DNA from: Phaseolus vulgaris
Taxonomy: Eukaryota > Streptophyta > Magnoliopsida > Fabales > Fabaceae
Assembly (NCBI RefSeq): GCF_000499845.2
Contig: NC_023749.2
Coordinates: 40,717,660 to 40,781,659, forward strand
DNA length: 64,000 nucleotides
Reading direction: 5' to 3'
Positions 43,526 to 54,278 of the stretch are shown one piece after another (positions within the stretch are counted from its first letter, which is position 1; each line of letters starts with the position of its first letter). The notes beneath the pieces were generated by a model. It was not told the DNA's origin, did no database searches, and saw only the letters and a program-made list of their open reading frames with translations. A program made the translations under genes and the position numbers.

Positions 43526-44779
43526 GTCATCCTAGTCCATGGGCACGACCTTCCCGTCGACGACATGGTGTGTGGGGTCGCAGTTTGAAATATTGACGCC
43601 AGGATTCTCGCAGGACGCCTGGGTCAGAGCCTCTAGGAAACCCTCTTCAAACGCCCCCGCCATCTCCCCAGTCAGTTCTTGGATCTCTCCCTCTAGTTCC
43701 GTAATCCTAGAGTCCTTGGATGCCAGTTGCTTCTCCAAAAATTCCTTCTCCACGCGGAGCTTGTTAGCCTCGGTTTGGAGAAGGTTCAAGGCTTCAACCT
43801 TCGCAGCCAAGGCATCCTCTCTCTCTCCTAGCTTCTGCCTCCAAGCAGCATCCAGCTCTTCAAGTTTTCTTCACTGCACTTCGGATGTAAGAGCCGCCTC
43901 CTGAAGGCCAATGTTCTAGATTTGGTAGGAGGTGAGCTGGGCTAGTTGAGTTGCATGCGCCTGTTCCAGTTCTCGCGCGTACGCCTCAGCTCCCTCCCTG
44001 CCCTCATGGGCCAGTTTTAACAGAGATTGGGAAGCTTCCTCCTTGAGTCCCCAGTTCTGTTTCTCCTCCTTCAACGCCCCCACCTCTTGTCTAAGCTTGC
44101 GGAGGGCCTCCCTCCCTTTGATAGCATTTCGCGCCTGAGTGCGCCACTTGATTGCCACCGCCAGGAATGCCCCCATATAATAAGGCATGCCTCCTCCCTT
44201 TTGAGGATCAGTCGGCGACATACCTACGGTAAAGCCCTGCGTCAACTCCCTATGAATGGGGCGAGGAATCCGGGGTTTGCGAGAAGTCGAGCCAGGGACT
44301 GATACATGAGGGACGGAGCCCGAGGCCTCAGCAGTGTCAAGGTGTGGCAACGGCGAAGGCGGGGGAACCAATTCAATCCTTTCCTCTCGTTCCTCGTGGG
44401 CTGGCGGAGGTGGCGGTGAGGTGGCACTAGGAGGATCATCCCTGAGAGAGTTCCCATCACCAGGGGGCGCGGCAGGTGAGGCAGGGAGACCCGTAGCCCT
44501 CCTCTTATGGGAAACCAGGGCAGCACCCGAATCTTCACTGTCAGAATCCACTATCAACACCGTTTTCCCTTTGTTAGAGCGCGCTGAGGCAGGGGTTGAC
44601 GCCATGGCCAATGGAACTGCAGCAATGGGAGGAGGAGAAGCAGATGGTGGAGGAATCGGCAGGGCAGCGATGGTGGGCACGTCGGAGGCGACGACGCCCC
44701 CCCCTTCTTTGGTGGATTTTGCCTGCTTTAAAAATTTGGCAAGAGCCAACCGCCTCGAGGAAGTCATCACTGAACCTGC
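43526..44779 (-). pseudogene. TAT-2 antisense gene aORF-B, second exon only
   Basis: The - strand frame opens near the old splice acceptor (ATCGCAG before GTTCAGTGATG at about 44779). It encodes MMTSSRRLALAKFLKQAKST, a Pro/Ser-rich part, the strongest SUMO-interaction-like motif in the window (TVLIVDSDSEDSG, about 44529-44567) with HKRRATGLP, and a coiled coil. Stops lie at about 43914 (TAG for Gln) and 43529-43531 (TAG, three codons before the normal end). No first exon is present: upstream the text goes straight to the CACGTG promoter block (44794-44870). So the Transposase_28-like part is deleted and only the coiled-coil part remains. Subtype beta, like TAT-0. Confidence 0.75.
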
Positions 44780-45086
44780 GATGACGCCACGTGTTGCAAG
44801 ATGAAGCGCTCAAGGGGAGCGCAAGAGGTTCTTAAAAAGGACCGCACGATGAGCCACGTGGCACGCGATCAAGCGCAGCCTCAATGGACATTATTTTTCC
44901 CATTTCAGGGGATGTCCAATCAGCCATTAAGAATACCCCTGTGGTTCAGAAAGTGTCACGTCAATAATTCGAAGAATTGCTGAGTTAGCAGAGAATGACA
45001 CGTCATCAGGAGGGCACGTGGACGGCGTGGGCGAGGCTTTAGTCTTTACGCTGAAGACAAGTCTTCGGCTTAAGACCGGGGGCTTG
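44780..45086 (-). promoter_or_regulatory. TAT-2 aORF-B promoter remnant and polypurine tract
   Basis: Contains GCCACGTG (44787-44794) and GAGCCACGTGGCACGCGATC (about 44851-44870), then text like 6500-6660 in TAT-1, the stem GAAGACAAGTCTTC (about 45052-45065) and the polypurine tract GACCGGGGGCTTG (45074-45086) next to the LTR. Confidence 0.55.
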
Positions 45087-46294
45087 TGTACCGTCCCGTA
45101 TCCGGGCGTTGACTAAGTCAAGGTCAAAGTCAACGGTTGGAGAGTCAAAGTCAACGCAAGGCGTCGCCTAGGTGGAGAGACGCCAAGAGGAAGCGTCGCC
45201 AAGGCAAGGCGTCGCCTAGTGAAGGCGTCGCCCAACCAGGGCTTCGCCAGATCAAACAGTGCTAAAGCAAGGCAATAACGGTGTGGTTCCCCGATACCCA
45301 TGGGTAGGAAAGACCATGGAGGGAGCGACGCCGTGGGAAGTCCTCAGGTCCCGATAACCCGGGGCAGTGATAAAGAGAAGGAAAAGGTGGCTTCAAGGCC
45401 ATAGTGAAAGCATCAATGTAGGGCAACCTGACTCGTGAAGTACCCCTGCTGCCCCAGAGACGCCCTCGGGACAGATACAACCCAAGAAGAAGGTCACGCC
45501 CAGGGCAACCGGGTGCAGGATACGAGAGGAAGGCAGATACGCTCTCAAAGTAAGTGACTAGATAATTGGGGGCATGAGTTGGCACCCAAAAAGTCACCCC
45601 TAGCGCAGTAACACTCCCCAGCAGGAGGACTCACACGTAGAAACGTCCCCAGATGGGCAGAAACGCCCCCAGATGGGGTCATGGCGTCGTGAGGCCCTCC
45701 ACGTGTACGACAGCCATGCCAGAATAGAAACACCCTTCAGTCAGGTGCCAGGTAATTAAAAGTCATTCAATAAAGTTTCCCTTTCGAGCATTCAGGTACT
45801 ATAATGGCTCCCGAGCGTTTCAACGTCTTAAATGCGCTACGTTTTCTAATTAAGCACTTTAATGAGTGCGTTACGTTTGTGATTAAAAGCGCTTTAAGGC
45901 GCTTTAAATGCTTGGGTAGTTTAAATAGCGCAAAGAATATTGGAAAAAGGGTTCGAACTTTCTGCAAATTTACCAGAGCTCTCTAGTTGCTTGCTCGTGC
46001 TTGATTAGTTACGAACAAGGGACTGGGGAATATTTTTGCCTGAGAGAGAGAACACAGAAACACAGTACACAGTTATATCTCACCACCTTCAGAGTGCCAT
46101 ACGCGGTGCTCAGAGACGGAGGTGAACAGTTTTGGTGTTTCTTGCTGGCTGACTTGAGCGTCGGAGTGCAAACGGCCGCTAGGGCGCCTCTTTGTCCTCT
46201 TTTTTGCAGGAATCCACAGGCAATCAGTGGGAAGGAGTCCCTAGCTGACGGTTGAGGTCGCGCACGAAGACGTCCCGGTCAACCGGACGGAACA
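45087..46294 (+). repeat. TAT-2 3' LTR (1208 bp)
   Basis: TGTACCGTCCCGTATCC to GGTCAACCGGACGGAACA. It differs from the 5' LTR by about a 20-base tandem duplication around AGATGGGCAGAAACGCCCCC (45650-45680) and scattered substitutions. ACTTGAGCGTCGGAGTGC is at 46152-46169. CRM-1 coding sequence resumes after the GTCCT duplication (46295-46299). Confidence 0.93.
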
Positions 46295-46299
46295 GTCCT

Positions 46300-49125
46300 C
46301 ATTGCTTGGAAAATTTGGTAGAAGAGTTCAAAGATGTGTTTCAAGATCCTCCAAATGGACTTCCACCTTTGAGAGGGATTGAGCACCAAATTGATTTAAT
46401 ACCGGGCTCTTCTTTACCAAACTGTCCAACATATAGGACGAATCCAAGTGAAACCAAGGAAATTCGCCAACAAGTTGAGGCTTTGATTGAGAAAGGGTGG
46501 GTGCAAGATATCATGAGTCCTTGTGCTATGCCTATCATCTTAGTGCCAAAAAAGGATGGCACATTGCGAATGTGTTCGGATTGTAGGGCCATTAATAACA
46601 TAACCATTAAGTATAGGCATCCCATACCTAGACTAGATGATTTGTTGGATGAATTACATGGTTCTAAAATATTTTCAAAGATTGATCTTAAGAGCGGCTA
46701 CAATCAAATCCGTATCAAACCGGGTGATGAATGGAAGACGGCTTTTAAGACCAACTTTGGTTTATATGAGTGGTTAGTTATGCCTTTTGGTTTAACTAAT
46801 GCACCAAGTACCTTCATGCGCCTCATGCATCATGTTCTTAGACCTTTCATTGGTAAGTTTGTTGTGGTTTACTTTGATGACATTCTCATTTATAGCTTAT
46901 CTTTGATTGACCATAGGTTGCATGTTAGGCAAGTTTTAGAAACCCTTAGGAAGGAACATTTGTATGCTAACCTTGCTAAATGTATGTTTGCTCTTGATCA
47001 TATAGAATTCCTAGGGTTTGTTGTGAGTTGTAAAGGGGTCCATGTGGACAAAACAAAGGTGGTGGCCATTCAAAATTGGCCTACACCAAAATCTTTGAAT
47101 GAGGTCCGAAGTTTTCATGGACTTGCTTCTTTCTATAGAAGATTTGTCCCAAACTTTGGTACCATTGCCGCACCACTCAATGACATAGTGAAAAAGGATG
47201 TGGTCTTTCATTGGGGAGAAGCACAACAAAATGCTTTTGATACGTTGAAAGAAAAATTGACTAATGCTCCCATCTTGGCCCTTCCTAATTTCACTAAGAC
47301 ATTTGAGATTGAGTGTGATGCTTCAAGCATAGGTATTGGGGCTGTTCTCCTTCAAGAGGGCCACCCCATAGCCTATTTTAGTGAGAAATTGAAGGGAAGT
47401 CATCTCAACTATTCCACCTATGATAAGGAATTATATGCACTTGTTAGGGCTTTGTTTACTTGGCAACACTATCTTTTTCCCAAAGAGTTTGTGATACATA
47501 GTGATCATGAATCTCTTAAATATTTGAAAAGCCAAAACAAACTTAACAAGAGGCATGCTAAGTGGGTGGAATTCATTGAGCAATTTCCTTATGTGATCAA
47601 ACACAAGCAAGGCAAAATAAATATTGTGGCGGATGCTCTTTCTAGAAGATACACCTTGTTAAATCTTTTAACCTCTCAATATCTTGGTTTTGATCACATT
47701 AAGGAACTTTATCATGATGACCTTGATTTTTCTCTCCTCTATCAAGAGTGTCTTAAGGGAGGACACAAAGACTTTTTTATTCAAGATGGCTTTCTTTTTA
47801 AGGGAAAACGTCTTTGTGTTCCCCAATGCTCTATTAGATTATCTCTTGTTAGAGAAGCTCATGAGGGGGGCTTAATGGGACATTTTGGGGTTGCTAAAAC
47901 TTTGGATGTGTTGCATGAACATTTCTTTTGGCCTCATATGCATAAACATGTTCATAGTTTGTGTGATAAATGCATAGCTTGCCGCAAAGCTAAATCTAAA
48001 ATGCATCCCCATGGTCTTTATACTCCTCTTCCTATCCCTTCAATGCCTTGGGTAGATATATCTATGGATTTCATCTTAGGCTTACCCAAGACATCAAAGG
48101 GAAAGGACTCCATTTTTGTGGTAGTGGATCGTTTTTCAAAGATGGCTCACTTTATTCCTTGCCACAAAGTGGATGATGCATGCCACATTGCAAACCTCTT
48201 CTTCCAAGAAGTGGTTCGCTTGCATGGGATTCCTAGGTCTATAGTGTCCGATAGAGATCCTAAGTTCTTGAGTCACTTTTGGAAGACCTTGTGGGGCAAG
48301 CTTGGAACTAAGCTTTTATTTTCTACCACTTGCCACCCACAAACTGATGGTCAAACCGAGGTGGTGAATAGAACTTTGGGACAACTATTGAGATGCTTTA
48401 TTTCGGGGAATCCTAGAGTGTGGGAGAATTTACTACCCCATGTTGAGTTTGCATATAACCGAGTAGTAAATTCTACCACCTCCCATTCTCCTTTTGAGGT
48501 GGTCTATGGGTTTAATCCCCTAACACCTCTTGATCTTCTTCCTATTCCCCTTCTTGACGATGTCTTGTGCAAAGATGGGGATGAAAAGGCTTCTTTTGTG
48601 AAAACTTTGCATAAAGACATCAAGAAGAGAATTGAGAAGAAGGTTGGCAAGTATGCTGAACTTGCCAATAAAAGGAGAAAAGCATTGTTGTTTGATGAGG
48701 GCGATTGGGTTTGGCTTCACTTGAGGAAGGATCGTTTTCCTACTCAAAGGAAGTCCAAACTAATGCCTCAAGGGGATGGACCTTTCCAAGTCCTCAAGAG
48801 GATTAATGACAATGCTTATGAGTTAGATATGCCTGATACATTCTTAGGTAGTCATACTTTTAATGTCAGCGATCTAACTCCTTTTTCTGTAGGTCTCCAG
48901 AATTCGTGGTCGAATTCTCTCCAACTCGGGGAGTATGATGGAGATCAAGCTCAAGAGGACATGGAGGCCACTCATCAAGCTCAAGAAGAGGTGGAGGCAC
49001 AAATGGAGGACGCCCATGGAGGTCAAAGTCCACCTCAAAGGATTACAAGAAGCATGTTCAAAGCCTTGGGAGCTAGAGGACATTTATTTTCTCTTTTTGT
49101 AATTTCTTTAGTTGAAGGTGCTTAG
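46300..49125 (+). CDS. CRM-1 gag-pol frame, piece 3: RT, RNase H, integrase
   Basis: 942 codons including the stop, no break. RT (about 46400-47100) has [30 protein letters not shown] and the catalytic YFDD near 46870. RNase H (about 47305-47650) has D, E, D, D in [20 protein letters not shown] and VADALSRR. Integrase: HHCC finger ([10 protein letters not shown]...[11 protein letters not shown], about 47860-47990), core D, D, E in [16 protein letters not shown] and DGQTEVVNR, then [14 protein letters not shown] and the GPY-like [19 protein letters not shown]. The end runs past the LTR start at 48936 for about 62 codons, so the C-terminal tail is LTR-encoded, as known in CRM-type elements. No clear chromodomain is seen. 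Confidence 0.9.
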   Translation, partial: HCLENLVEEFKDVFQDPPNGLPPLRGIEHQIDLIPGSSLPNCPTYRTNPSETKEIRQQVEALIEKGWVQDIMSPCAMPIILVPKKDGTLRMCSDCRAINNITIKYRHPIPRLDDLLDELHGSKIFSKIDLKSGYNQIRIKPGDEWKTAFKTNFGLYEWLVMPFGLTNAPSTFMRLMHHVLRPFIGKFVVVYFDDILIYSLSLIDHRLHVRQVLETLRKEHLYANLAKCMFALDHIEFLGFVVSCKGVHVDKTKVVAIQNWPTPKSLNEVRSFHGLASFYRRFVPNFGTIAAPLNDIVKKDVVFHWGEAQQNAFDTLKEKLTNAPILALPNFTKTFEIECDASSIGIGAVLLQEGHPIAYFSEKLKGSHLNYSTYDKELYALVRALFTWQHYLFPKEFVIHSDHESLKYLKSQNKLNKRHAKWVEFIEQFPYVIKHKQGKINIVADALSRRYTLLNLLTSQYLGFDHIKELYHDDLDFSLLYQECLKGGHKDFFIQDGFLFKGKRLCVPQCSIRLSLVREAHEGGLMGHFGVAKTLDVLHEHFFWPHMHKHVHSLCDKCIACRKAKSKMHPHGLYTPLPIPSMPWVDISMDFILGLPKTSKGKDSIFVVVDRFSKMAHFIPCHKVDDACHIANLFFQEVVRLHGIPRSIVSDRDPKFLSHFWKTLWGKLGTKLLFSTTCHPQTDGQTEVVNRTLGQLLRCFISGNPRVWENLLPHVEFAYNRVVNSTTSHSPFEVVYGFNPLTPLDLLPIPLLDDVLCKDGDEKASFVKTLHKDIKKRIEKKVGKYAELANKRRKALLFDEGDWVWLHLRKDRFPTQRKSKLMPQGDGPFQVLKRINDNAYELDMPDTFLGSHTFNVSDLTPFSVGLQNSWSNSLQLGEYDGDQAQEDMEATHQAQEEVEAQMEDAHGGQSPPQRITRSMFKALGARGHLFSLFVISLVEGA
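48924..48935 (+). other. CRM-1 polypurine tract
   Basis: ACTCGGGGAGTA lies directly before the LTR start TGATGGAG, inside the coding frame. CRM-2 has the same text at 56348-56359. Confidence 0.65.
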
Positions 49126-49884
49126 AGGGAAACATTAGAAACCTCTTTTGTTATAGCATCTTTTAGGCTTTAGTTAGGAGCTTTAGGAGGGGGGTGTATT
49201 AGTAGATAGGTGTAGGAGTAGAATAGGAGGTGCCAAAGTGAATGCTTTGCAAATAGGCGCCGGTTCTAGAATGTTTTAGGAGGGAATTTTGAAATTGTTT
49301 AGCTTGCATTTTCAGCACCTTAGGCTATAAATAGAGGTGCTCTCTTTGTAAAATTCAGATTGGAATTAATCTAAGAAAACTCTACTCAAATTTTGAGTGA
49401 ACTTTGGAGAGCTTTTGGAGCCTTCTTCTCTAGTCTTATCTTGATGGATCAATGGAGTCCTCAAGTGGCGGCATCACTCTTATCTAGGAGCATTCCACAC
49501 TTCTAGTGGCGAGTTCATCCATCATCCTTCCATCTTCATGAGCATTCTCTTCTCCTTCCTTCCTTCTCTTTCAATTGTTTTTTGTTAGCTTGTGTTCTTG
49601 AGTTTTGGTTTGGTGTTCTTGCTGTTTTCTATGAGTTTTGGTTCGGCAGTTTTATAATTCTGTCCATTCATCTTGTTCCTTTGCTTTTCTTACTCTTTTG
49701 TTCGGTTCAATTTGACTAAAATTGGTTCATCCAAATGAGTTTGGGATTTGGTACTAGTTTTTGGTGAGTTCTTGTCTTGGAACAATGATCCAACTCTAAG
49801 AAAAGTGCCTCTATAATGTCCAACTCAAGGTGATTCCTAAGAAGGTCAAGAACCTTTCTCTATATGGCTAGTGGAATCACATCA
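48936..49884 (+). repeat. CRM-1 3' LTR (949 bp)
   Basis: TGATGGAGATCAAG to GAATCACATCA. Bases 48936-49125 are also coding. A purine run AGGAGGGGGG before TGTATTAG (about 49190) could be mistaken for the real LTR start. TATA box TATAAATAG at 49326-49334. It is followed by TAT-0 RT sequence after the CTGCT duplication. Confidence 0.92.
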
Positions 49885-49889
49885 CTGCT

Positions 49890-51920
49890 TCACACTCATC
49901 AGTCCACGCAAAGCGACTATTTCTCTTTAGGCATTGGAAATAGGGGTGTCCCTTCTCTTCTCCTGCAGAAACGAACCTTGATAATGTTGCCATTCGTGTT
50001 GCACTTCCTTCACTGAGGTCGGGCTCCTCATAACGATGATGGCTGCGCACTTATCAGGGCTTTCCTCAATTCCCCTCTCCGTAAGCATGAAGCCTAAAAA
50101 CTTTCCCGCCTCAACCCCAAAAACACACTTCTCATGGTTCAGCTTGAGGCGATACTTTGAGATGGTGGCAAACAACTCTTCCAGATCTGTTGTATGTTGC
50201 CTCCTATCGCGCGAAGTTACCACCATGTCATCCACGTAGGCTTGTACGTTCCTCCCTAACATAGGCGCCAGGACCTTGTCCATCAACCTCTGGTAGGTGG
50301 CGCCTGCATTCTTTAACCCGAACGGCATCACTTTGTAGCAGTAGCTACATGTCTCTGTCATGAATGTTGTTTTCCCCTCGTCCCTCGGGTGCATCTTGAT
50401 CTGATTGTACCCTGAAAAAGCGTCCAAAAAGCTCAGCATCTTGCAACCCGAGGCACTATCCACCAGGGCGTCAATGCTGGGTAGTGGATATGAATCCTTG
50501 GGGCACGCCTTGTTCAAGTCTGTGAAGTCTACACACATCCTCCACTTCCTGTTTGCTTTCTTCACCAGAACGACGTTGGCCAGCCACTCAGGGTATTGAA
50601 TTTCCCGGATGTGTCCAGCACTCAACAACTTCTGTGTCTCTTCCCTCACCACGAGCCGCCTTTCTTCGTTAAACTTTCTCCTCCTCTGTCGCACAGGGCG
50701 AACCGTGGCGTCCATGCTAAGGTGGTGGCATAAAAAGTTAGGGTCGATGCCCGGCATATCTGAGGCAGACCACGCGAAAGCATCTAAGTGACGTGAAATC
50801 ACCTTCGCCACTTCGTCCTGTTTCTCTTGGCTCAACAAACGCCCCAGCTTGAACGTTTTGCCGCCAATCTGTCTCTCCCCCGCATTGGCCGCCGGTTGGT
50901 CTCTGCTATCTTCCTTTGGGGGCGTCGCCCGGTAGTGCTCTCTAGGCGATGCCTCCTCTACGGGTGAAGCGTCGTCATGCCTCTCCTCTGTGCGCGCATC
51001 TGCTTTAGGCGTCGCCCCTACGGGTGCGGCCTCGCCAGGCGTTGACTCCGTAGGCGTCGCCTCGTTCAAGGGTTCTACTTCCATCGCTGTGTCTGAACTC
51101 GGTGGACGTTCGAATACCATGAACACACCTCTCTTTGTCTTTAAACTGTTTTCATAGCATTTTCGCGCTTCTTCTTGATCTGACTTGATGACAATCACCC
51201 TGCCACTGAGATCCGACAGCTTCATCTTCATGTGGCGCGTGGAGGCTACTGCTCTCAGCCTATTCAACGTCGGTCTTCCCAACAGGATGTTGTAAGCCGA
51301 ATTGGCGTTTACAACTAAGTACCGAATGCTTTCAGTACGTGAGGCCGCTCCATCTATGAATGTCGTCCTCAACTCCAAGTAGCCACGTACTTCCACCTGG
51401 TTGTCAGCAAACCCATACAAGCACCCGGTGTAGGGCCTCAAAAGGTCGGGAGACAACCATAGCTTGTTGAAGGTCGACCAGAACATAACATCTGCAGAAC
51501 TTCCCTGGTCGACTAGCACCCTGTGCACCTTTCTTCCCGCTGTGACAACCGAAATGACCATGGGGTCATTGTTGTGTGGGACGTCATCTCGCAGGTCCCC
51601 CCTCGTGAACACGAGGTCTGACTCCCACGGGTCGCCTGAGATCTTTTCGTCAATCGAATTTACTCCCCTCGCCTATTTCTTGCGTTGGGATGCAGTGGGT
51701 CCCCCTCCCGAAAAACCACCAGAAATGGTGTGGACTTCGCCATGGACCGGCATCTCATGCGCTGGATCCTCTGCTGGTTCTGGCAGGGCCGTGGTCGTGG
51801 CGGGTTCAGCGAGATAATCCTTCAAGAACCCGCTTTTTACTAACTCGTCCAACTGGTACCCCAATGATAGGCAGCTGTTGATGTGGTGACCGAAAGCTTC
51901 GTGGAACTCACACCAAGAGT
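49890..51920 (-). pseudogene. TAT-0 protease and reverse transcriptase
   Basis: Right to left: the finger CEFHEAFGHHINSC, a TAG at about 51673, then an open frame 51612-49927. This holds the protease (VLVDQGSSADVMF, NILLGRPTLN), a variable acidic linker, and the RT from VRPVRQRRRKFNEERR through KWRMCVDFTDLNKACPKDSY and FLDAFSGYNQIKMHPRDEGK to the catalytic AYVDDMVV. The frame is lost after SPTSVKEVQ by a small deletion, and CRM-1 interrupts it at 49884. It is the only TAT copy here with the RT catalytic region. The protease has D-Q-G. Confidence 0.88.
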
Positions 51921-51925
51921 CCTTG

Positions 51926-52935
51926 TGATGAGAATCAACTAAAGGTGGATTTTTATAATGAAGAACAAGATCATTCGCCTTCACATTTAAAGTTTTTCTT
52001 GTTAATCTTTGCAAAAGATAAAGCCCAAGCCCAAGCCCAAGCCCAAGAAGGCCAAAGCCCACAAAAGCCCAAAGACCATCCCATGAAGGGCAAGGCCAAG
52101 TTTTAAATAAATATTGTTTAGAAAGGTGCTTAGAGGGAAACATTAGAAACCTCTATTGTTAAAGCATCTTTTAGTCTTTAGTTAAGAGTCTTAGGGGGGG
52201 TGTATTAGTAGATAGGTGTAGGAGTAAATAAGGAGGTGCCAAAGTGAGAGAAAGGATCACACCTTCCTCATGCCTTGTTTTTGGCGCAAATTCTAGAAGC
52301 TTTTTGGGAGGGAGTTTTTTTTGAATTTGTGTAGCTTACATTTCAGCACCTTAGGCTATAAATAGAGGTGCTCTCTTTGTAAAATTCAGATTTGAATTTT
52401 ATCTAAAGAAACTATACTCAAAATTGGAGTGAGCATTTGGAGAGCTTTGAGCTTCTTCTCTAGTCTTATCTTGAAGGACCATGGTTTCCTCAAGTGGCGG
52501 CTTCCACACTCATCTAGGAGCATCCATTCTTCTAGTGGCGTGATCATCCAACCATTCCTCCATCTTCATGAGCATTCTCTTCTCCTTCCTTTCTTCTTCT
52601 TCAATTTGTTCATGTAGCCTTGAGTTTTGAGTTGTTTTTGTTTTGGTTCCTTTAATTTTCCAGCACCTATTTTCTGTTTGCTTCTTAATTCTGTTCGGTA
52701 CTTTTGTTTTTAATTCAATTCTGTTCGGTCTCTTCTTTTCATTCTCCTTTGTTGATTCAATTTGACAATATTTGGTTCATCCAAATGAGTTTGGGATTTG
52801 GTACTTGTTATTGGTGAGTTCTTGATTTTAGAACCATGATCCAACTTCTAAGAAAGTGCCTCTATATTTTCCAGCTCAAGGTGATTCCTCAAAGTGTCAA
52901 GAATCTTGTTCTATGTGGCTATTGGAATCACATCA
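51926..52935 (+). repeat. CRM-2 5' LTR (1010 bp)
   Basis: TGATGAGAATCAAC to GAATCACATCA; partner 56360-57369 appears identical. TATA box TATAAATAG at 52357-52365. Near 52020 there is a short AAGCCC hexamer repeat, which is coding in the 3' LTR. Confidence 0.95.
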
Positions 52936-54278
52936 TGTGGTATCATGAGTCTTAGGTTCTTCTTGTTTAATTGTTGAGTTGTGTGCACTTTATTTCAAGA
53001 GCTCTTTTAATTTCTTGCAATTTAAGTTTCTGTTTTAGAATTTTAATTGAGTATTCTTGCTGTTTTTCTTTTGCTCCAAGTGTTTGTGGAAAGGTTTATG
53101 GCACTCATAATTCTTATGAGTATGGTTGCTCTTTTGGAATGGCATTATCCTTCCTAGAGTTTACCTTAAGCTTCCTTTCACTTGTTACAATTTGTGATGT
53201 GTCTTTTAATTTTTGAATCATGTCAAGTTTTGTCTTAGTCATGTTATTCCATATATGTCATTACTTCTAGTAGTACTTTTATTGTTTTGATTGTTTCTTG
53301 CTTTGGTGTCATATAATTTTCTGAATTGATGTTGATCCTTTGTGCATTTTCTTTTTAGAATTGAGTTCATACTTGTATTCTAGACCTATACAAGTTCCAA
53401 TACATCATTTTCTATTATGTCTTTGCTAGTTCATCATCCTGTTTTTTTATTCCTATTAGGATTCCTCTGTTTCTGAAAAAAAGTGCTTACTGTTTTTCCT
53501 TATTGCATTTGATTTACGTACTGTAAAATTCTGAAATTCTGGATTTGAGATATTCAAAGTGTTAGAAAAGAATAGAAAAAAGAATCATTCAAAAATATGA
53601 AGTACACAAAAAATGATAAATAAAATAAAAAAAGTGTACATTCCTGCCGAAAAAAATACGGTAATCTGGCAGTGATTTTAAAAAATTTATTTCTCTCAAT
53701 TGGCTTACTGTTTTTAATTGATTCCAGTGCCATTATTGAGTTAACATCTTGAAGTTTCTGTGGTATAAATTTCATAATCCAGTTCGCTCTACAACGTTCC
53801 AGTTAAATCAGTGAATATCAAACACAGTTTGCATAAAAAAAAAATTTTCCAGTAGCTAAATTTTTTTGTTTTCTTCATCTACTCTAGTGCTTTTCCTTAG
53901 GTATTCTTTTGTGTGCCTACTTTTCTCATTGAGTTCTTTATTTTCTTGATTGTCTTTCATTCTTACTCTTTGAGTTTGTCTTACATATAGTATTCCTTTT
54001 GCAATTACCTTTCCTTGCTTATACCTTTTCTTGTTTGTCTTTATTGTTTCATTGGTTTTGTGGTGGTTTGCTCTTAAGATTGGTGTGCTTGCTTTGACAT
54101 ATTTCATTTGAGGATTCCAAGGCCTCAAGATCAGATTGGTGCAAGAACATTATTTCTTTGAGAGTGATATCTTTTCAGCCTTAAATTCACTTCGGCAGTT
54201 TCAATTGGAAAGCTCACTGTTTTTGCTAATTTTTAATTTGTTTGCTGTTTTTGTGTGTTTGCTGTTTTTTAATTACAA
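52936..54278 (+). other. CRM-2 primer site and leader
   Basis: TGGTATCATGAG at 52938-52949 resembles an initiator-Met primer site (TGGTATCAGAG) with small changes. The following 1.3 kb is AT-rich, with T runs and no gene; it ends TGCTGTTTTTTAATTACAAA before the ATG at 54279. CRM-1 keeps only the last 30 or so bases of an equivalent leader. Confidence 0.75.

Larger units (their letters stand above)
23161..46294 (+). mobile_element. TAT-2: Tat-lineage Ty3/gypsy element on the + strand, host of TAT-3
   Basis: 5' LTR in two pieces (23161-23900 and 35306-35753), PBS, gag-protease (35853-38513), RNase H to integrase (38339-40795), antisense genes A (about 41300-42195) and B (43526-44779), polypurine tract, 3' LTR 45087-46294. 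Perfect duplications GTCCT flank it (23156-23160 and 46295-46299) within CRM-1 pol. About 0.5 kb of RT, including the catalytic part, is missing, so it cannot copy itself alone. Antisense gene B has lost its first exon. Confidence 0.93.
20177..49884 (+). mobile_element. CRM-1: CRM-like chromovirus (Ty3/gypsy), host of TAT-2
   Basis: Starts TGATGGAGATCAAG, ends AATCACATCA, and is flanked by perfect 5-bp duplications CTGCT (20172-20176 and 49885-49889) within the TAT-0 RT/RNase H region. Contents: damaged 5' LTR (20177-about 20870), gag-pol frame in three pieces (20896-22225, 22685-23160, 46300-49125) and 3' LTR 48936-49884. The LTR termini TGATG/CATCA, the lack of a plain chromodomain and a gag-pol frame that runs about 190 bases into the 3' LTR are features I know from the CRM (centromeric) clade. 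The clade call rests on recall, not on a tree. The 5' deletion removed the LTR end, primer site and most of the leader, so the copy cannot replicate. Confidence 0.85.

Noticed and set aside
46252..46299. Upstream extension of the RT frame into the TAT-2 LTR (start [14 protein letters not shown])
   Set aside because: Chance read-through of the LTR end; the true frame comes from 23160 in CRM-1.
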